49,864 bases of DNA from Tistlia consotensis USBA 355 (GTDB lineage Bacteria; Pseudomonadota; Alphaproteobacteria; Kiloniellales; DSM-21159), in NCBI RefSeq assembly GCF_900177295.1, contig NZ_FWZX01000041.1, positions 1 through 49,864 on the forward strand, read 5' to 3'. A program made the position numbers and the translations under genes. Positions 1 to 8,261 of the stretch are shown here, one piece after another. Under the pieces are notes generated by a model. It worked only from the letters and a program-made list of their open reading frames with translations, did not search any database and had not been told where the DNA came from. Each line of letters opens with the position of its first letter. Positions within the stretch are counted from its first letter, which is position 1.

Positions 1-255
1 CTGTCGCGCGCCCATTTCTTCCGGCTGTTCGGCCAGTCGACCGGGGTCACGCCCCACGTCTTCCTCAACGTGCTGCGCCTGGAGCGCGCGGTCGCCTCGA
101 TCGTCGCGACCGACGAGCCGATCGGCGGGATGAGCGAACGCCTCGGCTTCTCCGTGCCAGCCCACTTCACCCGCTTCTTCCGCGACCACGCCGGCGTCAG
201 CCCCGGCGCTTTCCGATCGGTCGCCAGACTCGGCTCGACGCCGCCGGCCGGCTAG
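1..255 (+). CDS. AraC-family transcriptional regulator, C-terminal fragment
   Basis: The frame is open from base 1, so the N-terminal part lies outside the window. The 84 visible residues are the AraC/XylS DNA-binding domain. A first helix-turn-helix contains SRAHFFRLFGQSTGVTP. A second contains the sequence MSERLGFSVPAHFTRFFRDH followed by GVSPGAFR, the usual end of this domain. An internal ATG at 70 is not the real start. The ligand domain is not visible, so neither inducer nor target can be named. The family call is secure. Confidence 0.85.
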   Translation: MSRAHFFRLFGQSTGVTPHVFLNVLRLERAVASIVATDEPIGGMSERLGFSVPAHFTRFFRDHAGVSPGAFRSVARLGSTPPAG

Positions 256-344
256 CGCAGCCCGCGACCGGCGAACCAACGGCAGGGCTTTCGCCGCACC
301 CGCGAAGGGTTGCGAAACACCGAGAGTCCTTCTACCGTCTGGCC

Positions 345-1292
345 GTGTTTTCGCCTCTGTTGCCCGCTGCCGTCGCGCCCGTGTCCCTGCCTCTCATCCT
401 CGTCTCCCAGCAGTCGCGCTCCGGCGGCACCCTGTTCTCGCAGCTGCTCGATGCGCACCCGGCGCTGCTCGTGCATCCCCACGAGCTGACCATCGGCTGG
501 CCGAGCAAGATCCGCTGGCCAGAGATCGATCCCGACGACGATCCGGACCGGCTGTTCCGGCAGATCTCCAATCCCAGGCTCGCCAGCCTGGCGGAGCTCG
601 GCTACCGCAAGACCGGCAAGGCGGCCCAGGCCGGCGAGCGGGTGCCCTTCTGCTACGACCGCAATCGCCACCTCCAGGCCTTCCGGGCCGAGCTGCCGGC
701 CCCGCCGCGCAGCCGGCGCGCCGTCATCGACGCCTACCTGGACAGCCTGTTCCGGGTCTGGCGGCGCAACAGCAGGACCGGCCGCCCGAGCTACTACGCC
801 GGCTTCGTCCCGGAGCTCGGCAGCAAGTCGGCCAGCGTCGAGCAGTTCTTCGCGGACTATCCGCGGGGCCGGCTGGTGTCGATCGTCCGCGACCCGGCGG
901 ACTGGCTGGTGTCGCGGCGCGCCCACACCAAGGGCGGCGAGCAGCGCCACAGCGACCTGGAGCGGGAGATGGCGCTGTGGAACAAGATGGCGCGCGCCGC
1001 GCGGCGTCATCGCCGCCACTACCGCGAGCGCTTCTTCCTGCTGCGCTTCGAGCGGCTCGTCGACGACCGCGAGCGGGTGATGCGCCACTTCGCGGCCTGG
1101 GCCGGCGTGGACTGGAGCGACCGGCTGCTGGAGCCGACCTTCGATGGCCAGCCGGTCGCCGCCAACACCAACTTCAACTCGCTCGCCGGCGTCAGCGAAC
1201 GGCGGCTCGTCCTGCCGCCGGGCGAGCTCGAGCGCGTCCGCGCGCTGACCAGGGCCGAAGCCGAGCGGCTGGAGCCGGCCTTCTCCGTCTAG
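345..1292 (+). CDS. sulfotransferase-family protein
   Basis: This 315-residue protein resembles PAPS-dependent sulfotransferases. Near the N-terminus SQQSRSGGTLFSQLLDAHP fits the 5'-phosphosulfate binding loop. Around residue 180 RLVSIVRDPADWLVSRR fits the 3'-phosphate binding segment, with Arg and Ser in the expected places. Such enzymes transfer sulfate from PAPS to a hydroxyl or amine; the acceptor cannot be read from sequence. The start is a GTG without a clear ribosome binding site; a second in-frame GTG at 381 lies just before the binding loop and is possible. It stands alone, between the AraC fragment and the hydroxylase operon, with no sulfate-activation genes nearby. Confidence 0.65.
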   Translation: MFSPLLPAAVAPVSLPLILVSQQSRSGGTLFSQLLDAHPALLVHPHELTIGWPSKIRWPEIDPDDDPDRLFRQISNPRLASLAELGYRKTGKAAQAGERVPFCYDRNRHLQAFRAELPAPPRSRRAVIDAYLDSLFRVWRRNSRTGRPSYYAGFVPELGSKSASVEQFFADYPRGRLVSIVRDPADWLVSRRAHTKGGEQRHSDLEREMALWNKMARAARRHRRHYRERFFLLRFERLVDDRERVMRHFAAWAGVDWSDRLLEPTFDGQPVAANTNFNSLAGVSERRLVLPPGELERVRALTRAEAERLEPAFSV

Positions 1293-1430
1293 CCCGGCTC
1301 CGCGGGCGCCGTTTTTGAGACGAATTGGTAAGTGGTGAGACCGTCGGGGCTCATCATTCCTATGCCTTTGCCCGACCCTTCGGCACAACGGCCTCCCGGA
1401 TCGGAGAGGCCGGCGGGAGGATCATTGCGG

Positions 1431-4400
1431 ATGTCGGCGGCAGAGCCTGCCCCCAGCCAGACCAGCGCGAAGCCGGGACATCTCGGCCGCTCGCTGCCGC
1501 GCTTCGAGGACGCGGCGCTGCTGACCGGGCGCGGCCGCTTCCTCGACGACCTGCCGGTCGGGCCGGCGACCCTGCAGGCGGCAATCCTGCGCTCGCCCCA
1601 CGCCCACGCGAGGATCGTGAAGCTCGACGTCTCGGCGGCCCGCGCGCTGCCGGGGGTCGCGGCGGTGCTGACCAGCGCCGAGGTCCAGGCCCTCTCGGCG
1701 CCGCTGGTCGTCGGGGTCAAGGCGCCGATGACCTGCTGGCCGATCGCGACCGACAGGGTGCGCTACGTCGGCGAGCCGGTCGCCGTCGTGGTCGCCGCCG
1801 ACCGCTACCTCGCCGAGGACGCCCTGGAGGCGATCGCGATCGACTACGCGCCGCTGCCGGCGGTCGTCGATCCGGAGCGGGCGCTCGCGGCCGAGGCGCC
1901 GGTGCTGCACGAAGGGCTGGGCGGCAACCTCGCCAGCGACCGCTCCTTCCGCTACGGCGATCCCGAGGCCGCCTTCGAGACGGCCGCGCACCGCATCGGC
2001 ATCACCGTGCGCTACCCGCGCAACGCCGTCACGCCGATCGAGACCTACGGCATGGTCTGCGAGTGGGACCCCGGCGAGGACGGCTACGAGGTCACCGCCA
2101 ACTTCCAGGGCCCCTTCTCGATCCATGCCGTGATCGCCCGCTCGCTCAAGGTGCCGGGCAACCGCCTGCGCCTGAAGACCCCGCGCGATTCCGGCGGCAG
2201 CTTCGGCGTCAAGCAGGGCATGTTCCCGGTCATCGTGCTGATGGCCCTGGCGGCGCGCCTCGCCGGCCGGCCGGTCAAGTGGATCGAGGACCGGCTGGAG
2301 CACCTGACCGCCTCGGTCTCGGCGACCAATCGCGTCGTCACCCTGGCCGCCGCGGTCGAGGCCGACGGCAAGATCACGGCGCTCGACTGGGACCAGCTGG
2401 AGGACGTCGGCGCGCACCTGCGCGCGCCCGAGCCGGCGACGCTCTACCGGATGCACGGCAACCTGACCGGCGCCTACGACATCCGCAACCTGGCGGTCCG
2501 CAACCGCGTCGTCGTCACCAACAAGACGCCGACCGGCCTGAACCGCGGCTTCGGCGGCCCGCAGGTCTATTTCGCCCTCGAGAGGCTGGTCCAGAAGATC
2601 GCGGTCACGCTCGGCCTCGACCCGGTCGCGGTGATCCGCCGCAACCTGATCCCGGCCGGCGCCTTCCCCTACCGCACCGCCTCCGGCGGCCTCTACGATT
2701 CCGGCGACTACCAGAAGGCGCTGGAGACGGCGCTGCGCGACGGCGGCCATGCGGCGCTCGTCGAGAAGCGCGACCGGGTCCGTGCCGCAGGCGGCCTCTA
2801 CGGCATCGGCTTCGCGACCGTGGTCGAGCCCTCGGTCTCCAACATGGGCTACGTCTCGACCGTGATGACCGCCGCCGAGCGGGCCAAGGCCGGGCCGAAG
2901 AACGGCGCCCAGGCGACCGCGACCGTCGCGCTCGATCCGGTCGGCGGCGTCTCGGTGCACGTCGCCTCGGTGCCCCAGGGCCAGGGCCATCGCACGGTGC
3001 TGGCCCAGACAGTCGCCGACAGCCTGGGCCTGGAGCCGGCGCAGATCCGCGTCGTCGCCGAGCTCGACACGGCGCGCGATGCCTGGTCGATCGCCTCGGG
3101 CAACTACGCCAGTCGCTTCGCCGCCGCGGTCGCCGGCACGGCGCACCTCGCCGCCGAGCAGCTCAAGGCCAAGCTGGCGAGGCTCGCCGCGGCCCAGCTC
3201 AACGTGCCGGCCGAGGCCCTCGTCTTCGAGGGCGGCCGGGTGTGCGCCGCCGACACCCCCGACAACGCCATCCCCTTCGCCCGCCTCGCCGCCACGGCCC
3301 ACTGGGCGCCCGGCACGATCCCCGAGGCGGCCGGCCAGGCGCTGCGCGAGACGGTCTACTGGACGCCGCCGCAGCTGACCGCGCCGACCCCGGACGACCA
3401 GGTCAACTCCTCGCTCTGCCACGGCTTCATCCTCGACATCTGCGGCGTCGCAGTCGAGCGGGCGAGCGGCCGGGTCGTCATCGACCGCTACGTCACGATG
3501 CACGACTGCGGCCGCGTGCTGCATCCCGGCATGGTCGAGGGCCAGATCGTCGGCGGCTTCGCCAACGCCGTCGGCGCCGCGCTCTACGAGGAGTACGCCT
3601 ACGGCCCCGACGGCGCCTTCCTGGCGGGCAGCTTCGCCGACTACCTCGTGCCGACGGTCGCCGAGGTGCCGCGGCCCGAGATCCTGCACGTCGAGACCCC
3701 CTCGCCCTTCACGCCGCTCGGCGCCAAGGGCGTCGGCGAGGGCAACTGCATGTCGACCCCGGTCGCCATCGCCAACGCCGTCGCCGACGCGCTCGGCGTC
3801 GAGGATGTCATCCTGCCCCTGACCCCGGCCCGGGTCCGCGCCCTGCTGGACGAGCCCGAGCCGCCGGCGCCGGCGGGCACCGCGCCCGCGGCCCCGCCGA
3901 AGCGCGCCGGCGGCCGTGCGCTCGCCGGCACGGGGTCGGCCGGCTTCGCGGCACCGCCGCAGCGCATCTGGGACACGCTGCTCGACCCGGCGACGCTGGA
4001 GGCCATCGTGCCCGGCTGCCACAAGGTCGAGAAGCTGAGCGAGACCCGCTTCCTGGCCGAGGTCACGCTCGGCGTCGGGCCGGTCAAGGGCCGCTACAGC
4101 GTCGAGGTGGCGCTGTCGGACCTGGTCGAGCCGGCCTCCGTGACCCTGACCGCCTCGGCGAGCGGCGCCCTCGGCACCGGCGCGGGCCAGGGCCACGTCC
4201 GCCTGGCCGCGACGCCGGAGGGCGGCACGCGGCTCGACTACGACTACGAGGCCGACGTCGGCGGCAAGGTCGCCGCGGTCGGCGGGCGGCTGCTCGACGG
4301 CGCGGCGCGGCTGGTCATCGGCCAGTTCTTCGCCGCGCTCGGCCGCCAGGCGGGCGGCGGGACCAAGGGCGGCGGGGCCACGGACGGCGGGGCCACGGAC

Positions 4401-4472
4401 GGCGCCGGGGCGGCCGGACCGTGGACGGGCCTGCTCGGCCGCCTGCTCCGGCTGCTGGGGATCGGCTCGTGA
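1431..4472 (+). CDS. molybdopterin-binding hydroxylase large subunit (CoxL-like) with fused CoxG/SRPBCC domain
   Basis: This is the catalytic large subunit of a xanthine dehydrogenase/CO dehydrogenase-superfamily enzyme. GRGRFLDDLP and the a/b-hammerhead domain lie at the N-terminus. The molybdenum domain follows, with GGSFGVKQG, and GAKGVGEG places the catalytic glutamate at about residue 770. The signature loop reads NRGFGGPQ, not the AYRCSFR of true form I CO dehydrogenase, so CO is not the expected substrate. After about residue 830 the protein continues into a domain like CoxG (SRPBCC fold, starting near AGTGSAGFAAPPQRIWDTLL), normally a separate membrane-anchoring gene. The ATG at 1431 is preferred over an upstream GTG at 1332 because GGGAGG lies 10 bases before it. 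The stop overlaps the next gene's GTG. Confidence 0.85.
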   Translation: MSAAEPAPSQTSAKPGHLGRSLPRFEDAALLTGRGRFLDDLPVGPATLQAAILRSPHAHARIVKLDVSAARALPGVAAVLTSAEVQALSAPLVVGVKAPMTCWPIATDRVRYVGEPVAVVVAADRYLAEDALEAIAIDYAPLPAVVDPERALAAEAPVLHEGLGGNLASDRSFRYGDPEAAFETAAHRIGITVRYPRNAVTPIETYGMVCEWDPGEDGYEVTANFQGPFSIHAVIARSLKVPGNRLRLKTPRDSGGSFGVKQGMFPVIVLMALAARLAGRPVKWIEDRLEHLTASVSATNRVVTLAAAVEADGKITALDWDQLEDVGAHLRAPEPATLYRMHGNLTGAYDIRNLAVRNRVVVTNKTPTGLNRGFGGPQVYFALERLVQKIAVTLGLDPVAVIRRNLIPAGAFPYRTASGGLYDSGDYQKALETALRDGGHAALVEKRDRVRAAGGLYGIGFATVVEPSVSNMGYVSTVMTAAERAKAGPKNGAQATATVALDPVGGVSVHVASVPQGQGHRTVLAQTVADSLGLEPAQIRVVAELDTARDAWSIASGNYASRFAAAVAGTAHLAAEQLKAKLARLAAAQLNVPAEALVFEGGRVCAADTPDNAIPFARLAATAHWAPGTIPEAAGQALRETVYWTPPQLTAPTPDDQVNSSLCHGFILDICGVAVERASGRVVIDRYVTMHDCGRVLHPGMVEGQIVGGFANAVGAALYEEYAYGPDGAFLAGSFADYLVPTVAEVPRPEILHVETPSPFTPLGAKGVGEGNCMSTPVAIANAVADALGVEDVILPLTPARVRALLDEPEPPAPAGTAPAAPPKRAGGRALAGTGSAGFAAPPQRIWDTLLDPATLEAIVPGCHKVEKLSETRFLAEVTLGVGPVKGRYSVEVALSDLVEPASVTLTASASGALGTGAGQGHVRLAATPEGGTRLDYDYEADVGGKVAAVGGRLLDGAARLVIGQFFAALGRQAGGGTKGGGATDGGATDGAGAAGPWTGLLGRLLRLLGIGS

Positions 4473-5296
4473 AGCCGGCGCGCTTCGACTACCAGCGCGC
4501 CGAGAGCGCGGCGGAGGCCTGCGAGGCGCTGGCCGAGCTGGGCGGCGACGCGCGGGTGCTGGCGGGCGGCCAGTCGCTGGTGCCGATGCTCAACATGCGC
4601 CTCGCCCAGCCCAGGCTGCTGGTCGACATCTCGCGGATCGAGGCGCTGCAGAAGATCGAGCGCAGCGGCGGCAGGCTGCTCGTCGGCGCGGGCGCGCGCC
4701 AGGCGGCGCTGCTGTCGCACGACGGACTCGCCGAGGCCGCGCCGCTGCTCGCCGCGGCGCTGCCCTGGGTCGGCCACGCCCAGACCCGGGCGCGCGGCAC
4801 GGTCTGCGGCTCGCTCGCTCACGCCGACCCCAGCGCCGAGCTGCCGACCTGCCTGCTCGCGCTGCAGGGCGCGGTCCGGCTGCGCAGCAGCCGCCGCCAC
4901 CGGGAGCTGCCGGCCGAGGCCTTCCTGGCCGGCCTGATGTCGACGGCCCGCGAGGACGACGAGCTGGTCGAGGCCGCAGCCTTCCCGCTGCGCCGCGCCG
5001 GCGAGGGCCAGGCCTTCCGCGAGTTCGGCCGGCGCCACGGCGACTTCGCCATCGTCGGCGCCGCGGCCGTGGTCTCCGCGCAGCGCATCCGCCTCGCGGT
5101 CGGCGGCGTCGCCGACCGGCCGATGGCGCGCGACTGGCCGGCGCTGGAGGGCTCGGCCCTCGACGACGCGCTCAACGCCTTCGCCTGGGAGCTCGGCGCA
5201 CGCGACGACCTGCACGCCTCGGCCCGGCTGCGCCGCGACCTGGTCCGCGCGCTCGGCCGCGAGGCGATCGAGGAGGCCCGCCGATGCCGCGCCTGA
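4469..5296 (+). CDS. FAD-binding subunit of the molybdenum hydroxylase (CoxM-like)
   Basis: This 275-residue flavoprotein subunit passes electrons from the iron-sulfur subunit to FAD. The N-terminal FAD-binding domain shows the conserved AGGQSLVPMLNMRLAQP segment. The second FAD contact region is GTVCGSLAHADPSAELP. The C-terminal part matches the CO dehydrogenase flavoprotein C-terminal domain. The extra [4Fe-4S] loop of 4-hydroxybenzoyl-CoA reductase is not present, so this looks like an oxidising hydroxylase. The GTG start at 4469 overlaps the preceding TGA by four bases, indicating translational coupling; its end overlaps the small subunit by 13 bases. Confidence 0.88.
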   Translation: MKPARFDYQRAESAAEACEALAELGGDARVLAGGQSLVPMLNMRLAQPRLLVDISRIEALQKIERSGGRLLVGAGARQAALLSHDGLAEAAPLLAAALPWVGHAQTRARGTVCGSLAHADPSAELPTCLLALQGAVRLRSSRRHRELPAEAFLAGLMSTAREDDELVEAAAFPLRRAGEGQAFREFGRRHGDFAIVGAAAVVSAQRIRLAVGGVADRPMARDWPALEGSALDDALNAFAWELGARDDLHASARLRRDLVRALGREAIEEARRCRA

Positions 5297-5823
5297 GCGC
5301 CGACCGCCGCACGGAAGTGCGCTTCACCCTCAACGGCCGGCCGGTCGCCGGCCTCGCCGAGCCGCGCCTGCTGCTCAGCGACTTCCTGCGCCACGTCGTC
5401 GGCGCGACCGGCACCCATGTCGGCTGCGAGCATGGAGTCTGCGGCGCCTGCACGGTGCGCATCGACGGCGGCCTCGCCCGCTCCTGCCTGACCCTCGCGG
5501 TGCAGGTCGAAGGCTGCACGGTCGAGACCGTCGAGGGCCTGGCGCCGGGGCCCGCGCGGCTGTCGGTGCTGCAGGAGGCCTTCCGCCGCCACCACGCCCT
5601 GCAATGCGGCTTCTGCACCGCCGGCATCCTGATGTCGCTCGACACCCTGCTGCGCGACGAGCCGGCGGCCGACAAGGCGCGGATCGAGGAGGTCCTGGGC
5701 GGCCATCTCTGCCGCTGCACCGGCTACGGACCGATCGTGAGCGCCGCCCTGGACGCGGCGGAACGCCTGAGCGAGGACCCCGGCGCGGGTGACGCGCCAG
5801 AAGAGAGAGACGGCGATGTTTGA
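5284..5823 (+). CDS. [2Fe-2S] small subunit of the molybdenum hydroxylase (CoxS-like)
   Basis: This 179-residue subunit carries two [2Fe-2S] clusters. The plant-type ferredoxin domain has the CEHGVCGAC pattern, with a fourth Cys in SCLTLA. The helical domain has CGFCTAGILMS and GHLCRCTGYGPI. These are diagnostic for the CoxS/XdhA-N family, and the length is usual. The gene order large-medium-small differs from the medium-small-large of canonical cox operons. The last bases overlap the start of the acyl-CoA ligase at 5816, so the enzyme and the CoA-dependent pathway are probably made together. Confidence 0.92.
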   Translation: MPRLSADRRTEVRFTLNGRPVAGLAEPRLLLSDFLRHVVGATGTHVGCEHGVCGACTVRIDGGLARSCLTLAVQVEGCTVETVEGLAPGPARLSVLQEAFRRHHALQCGFCTAGILMSLDTLLRDEPAADKARIEEVLGGHLCRCTGYGPIVSAALDAAERLSEDPGAGDAPEERDGDV

Positions 5824-7366
5824 CCTCGGCACCAGCTTCCTCGCCAGCGTCGAGCGCGATCCCACGGCCGAGGCGATCGTCGACGGCGCACTGCGCCTGA
5901 CCTACGCCGAGTGGTACCGCCACGTCTCGGCGCTGGTCGCCCGGCTCGACGAGGCCGGCCTGAAGCCCGGCGACCGCCTGGTCTCGGTGCTGCAGAACCG
6001 CTGGGAGGCGGCGACCCTGCACTGGGCCTGCCAGCTCGCCGGCGTCGTCATCGTGCCGGTCAACTGGCGCTCCAAGCCCGACGAGATCGACTTCTTCCTC
6101 GACAACGCCGAGGCCAGGGCCCTGGTCTTCGAGCCGGTCTCGGCCGAGGCGGCCGCGCAGGCGACGCGGGCCGCCGGTCTCTGGCGCCTCGACGCCGCCG
6201 GCATCGGCGGCCTGCTCGCGGCCGACGGCGAGCCGAAGCCGGCGACGCCGAGTGCCGCCGCCGACGCCTTCTCCCTGATGCTCTACACGTCGGGCACGAC
6301 GGCGAAGCCCAAGGGCGTGCCCCGGCGCCACCTCGCCGAGCGCGCCGGGGCGCTGGCCCACGTCGCCCAGAACGCCTACCTGCGCGGCGAGCGGACGCTC
6401 GGCGTGATGCCGCTCTACCACACCATGGGCGTGCGCTCGCTGCTGGCCATGTCGCTCATCGGCGGCACCTTCACCTGCCTGCCGCGCTTCGACGCCGAGA
6501 AGGCGCTGACCCTGATCGCGGCCGAGCGGGTGACCTGCCTCTACCTGGTGCCGACGCTCTACCACGACCTGCTGCATCACCCGGCCTTCGCCGCGACCGA
6601 CTGCTCCTCGGTGCGCCGCCTCGGCTTCGCCGGCGCCTCGATGACCGACGGACTCCTGAAGGCCCTGAAGGCGGCCTTCGAGCCGGAACTCTTCGTCAAC
6701 CACTACGGCAGCAGCGAGATCTACACCTTCACGATCGAGCAGGACGCGCCGCGCAAGCCCGGCTCGGCAGGCCGGGCCGCGCTCAACCAGCGGATCCGCG
6801 TGGTCAGGCTCGGCGCCGGTTCCGTCGACGAGGTTGCGGCCACGGGCGAGGAGGGCGAGATCATCGCGACCCTGGCCGGCGACGAGGCCTTCGAGGGCTA
6901 CTGGAAGCGCCCCGAGGCCGACGCCAAGGCGCTGCGCGACGGCTGGTACTTCACCGGCGACAGCGGCTACCTGGACGCCGAGGGCGACCTCTTCGTCACG
7001 GGCCGGGTCGACGACATGATCATCACCGGCGGCGAGAACGTCTCGCCGGTCGAGATCGAGAGCTGCCTGTCGCTGCACCCGGGCGTGCTGGAGGTCGCCG
7101 TCGTCGGCCTGCCCGACGAGCGCTGGGGCCGCATCGTCACGGCCTTCGTCAAGCGCTGTTGCCGGGACGAGGCGCCGGTCGACGCCGGCGTGCTGGACCA
7201 TCACTGCCGGGACTCCGGCCTCGCCAACTTCAAGCGGCCGCGCCGCTACGTCTTCGTCGAGGAGATCCCGAAATCGCCGGTCGGCAAGCTGTTGCGCCGC
7301 CTGCTGGTCGCCGGCGAGTACCGGCCCGAGCCGGCCGAGGCCGAACCCACCCACCCGTCGGAATGA
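5816..7366 (+). CDS. AMP-dependent acyl-CoA ligase (ANL superfamily)
   Basis: This 516-residue enzyme adenylates a carboxylic acid and transfers it to CoA. Visible ANL motifs are LMLYTSGTTAKPKGVP (phosphate loop), YGSSEIYTF (adenine contact), YFTGDSGYLDAEGD, and the hinge GRVDDMIITGGENVSP. Near the C-terminus, PKSPVGKLLRR carries the catalytic lysine. It resembles medium-chain and aromatic acyl-CoA ligases; the substrate is not determinable. The ATG at 5816 follows GAGAGAGA and overlaps the preceding gene by eight bases. An in-frame ATG at 5789 is possible but lacks a binding site. Its place between a molybdenum hydroxylase and a hydratase suggests it activates the acid that the cluster degrades. 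Confidence 0.88.
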   Translation: MFDLGTSFLASVERDPTAEAIVDGALRLTYAEWYRHVSALVARLDEAGLKPGDRLVSVLQNRWEAATLHWACQLAGVVIVPVNWRSKPDEIDFFLDNAEARALVFEPVSAEAAAQATRAAGLWRLDAAGIGGLLAADGEPKPATPSAAADAFSLMLYTSGTTAKPKGVPRRHLAERAGALAHVAQNAYLRGERTLGVMPLYHTMGVRSLLAMSLIGGTFTCLPRFDAEKALTLIAAERVTCLYLVPTLYHDLLHHPAFAATDCSSVRRLGFAGASMTDGLLKALKAAFEPELFVNHYGSSEIYTFTIEQDAPRKPGSAGRAALNQRIRVVRLGAGSVDEVAATGEEGEIIATLAGDEAFEGYWKRPEADAKALRDGWYFTGDSGYLDAEGDLFVTGRVDDMIITGGENVSPVEIESCLSLHPGVLEVAVVGLPDERWGRIVTAFVKRCCRDEAPVDAGVLDHHCRDSGLANFKRPRRYVFVEEIPKSPVGKLLRRLLVAGEYRPEPAEAEPTHPSE

Positions 7367-7386
7367 GAGCACCGGAGAGCCGTTTC

Positions 7387-8193
7387 ATGTCCATCCACGA
7401 CATCCTCAAGGACCCGACCAGCGCCGCGCTCGACGGCTTCCGGGTCGAGATCGACGCCGAGCGGGAGCGCGGCGACGTGATCCTCGCGCGGCCGCCGCTC
7501 AACACCGTCTCGATGCCGCAGCGCGACCAGCTGCGCGCCGCCTTCGAGGCGCTCGACGCCGACGAGCGGGTGCGCATCATCGTGCTGCGCGCCGAGGGCG
7601 AGCACTTCTCCTCGGGCGGTTACATCAAGGGCTTCCTGGAGGCGGCTCCGGAGGTCGTCTCGAAGCTGGCCTGGAACATCGCCGCCCCGGCGCGCTGCGC
7701 CAAGCCGGTGATCGTGGCCAACCGCGGCTACTGCTTCGGCGTCGGCTTCGAGATCTCGCTGGCCTGCGACTTCCGCATCACCTCCGAGACCTGCCAGTAC
7801 GCCCTGCCGGAGCAGAAGCTGGGGCAGATCCCCGGCTCCGGCGGCTCGGCGCGGCTGCAGAAGATCGTCGGCATCACGCGCACCAAGGACATCGTCATGC
7901 GCTCGCGCCGGATCTCGGCGCAGCAGGCCTACGACTGGGGCATCTCGACCGAGCTGGTCGCCGACGCCGAGCTGGAGGCGGCGACCGACAGGCTGGTCGA
8001 GGAGCTGCGCGGCTTCTCGCCGATCGCCCAGCGCACCGCCAAGAAACTGCTCAACGACACCGAGGACGCGACGCTGTCGCTGGCCATCGAGCTGGAGGGC
8101 CACTGCTACTCGCGGCTGCGCCAGTCCGACGACTTCCGCGAGGGCGTCGAGGCTTTCCACGAGAAGCGGCCGCCGCGCTTCCGCGGCAGCTGA
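7387..8193 (+). CDS. enoyl-CoA hydratase/isomerase-family protein
   Basis: This 268-residue crotonase-fold protein acts on a CoA thioester. The oxyanion-hole segments are HFSSGGYIKGF and ANRGYCFGVGFEISLACDF. The following ALPEQKLGQIPGSGGSARLQ is typical of the family. The downstream Glu/Asp acid-base pair cannot be assigned with certainty, so hydratase, isomerase or ring-opening hydrolase activity are all possible. A purine-rich GGAGAG precedes the ATG, and the gene starts 20 bases after the ligase stop. Read with its neighbours, it would process the CoA ester made by the ligase. Confidence 0.85.
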   Translation: MSIHDILKDPTSAALDGFRVEIDAERERGDVILARPPLNTVSMPQRDQLRAAFEALDADERVRIIVLRAEGEHFSSGGYIKGFLEAAPEVVSKLAWNIAAPARCAKPVIVANRGYCFGVGFEISLACDFRITSETCQYALPEQKLGQIPGSGGSARLQKIVGITRTKDIVMRSRRISAQQAYDWGISTELVADAELEAATDRLVEELRGFSPIAQRTAKKLLNDTEDATLSLAIELEGHCYSRLRQSDDFREGVEAFHEKRPPRFRGS

Positions 8194-8261
8194 CACCGGA
8201 TCAACCGAGAGAGCCGCCGACGCGCAAGGCGGCCACACCCACCGCAACGAGGAGGTACGCA

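Noticed and set aside
1422-4196. 924-codon open frame on the minus strand
   Set aside because: It is antisense to the hydroxylase large subunit, rich in Arg/Gly/Asp with no domain pattern; an effect of high GC.
1325-4468. Open frame upstream of and in frame with the FAD subunit, making a 1323-codon ORF
   Set aside because: Only the part from 4469 matches the CoxM family; the earlier part is an out-of-frame, Arg-rich reading of the large subunit.
1431-5823. Calling the hydroxylase a CO dehydrogenase (coxLMS)
   Set aside because: The AYRCSFR loop of form I enzymes is missing, and the gene order and neighbours point to organic acid breakdown.
5375-7372. 665-codon minus-strand frame
   Set aside because: Shadow of the small subunit and acyl-CoA ligase; composition not protein-like.
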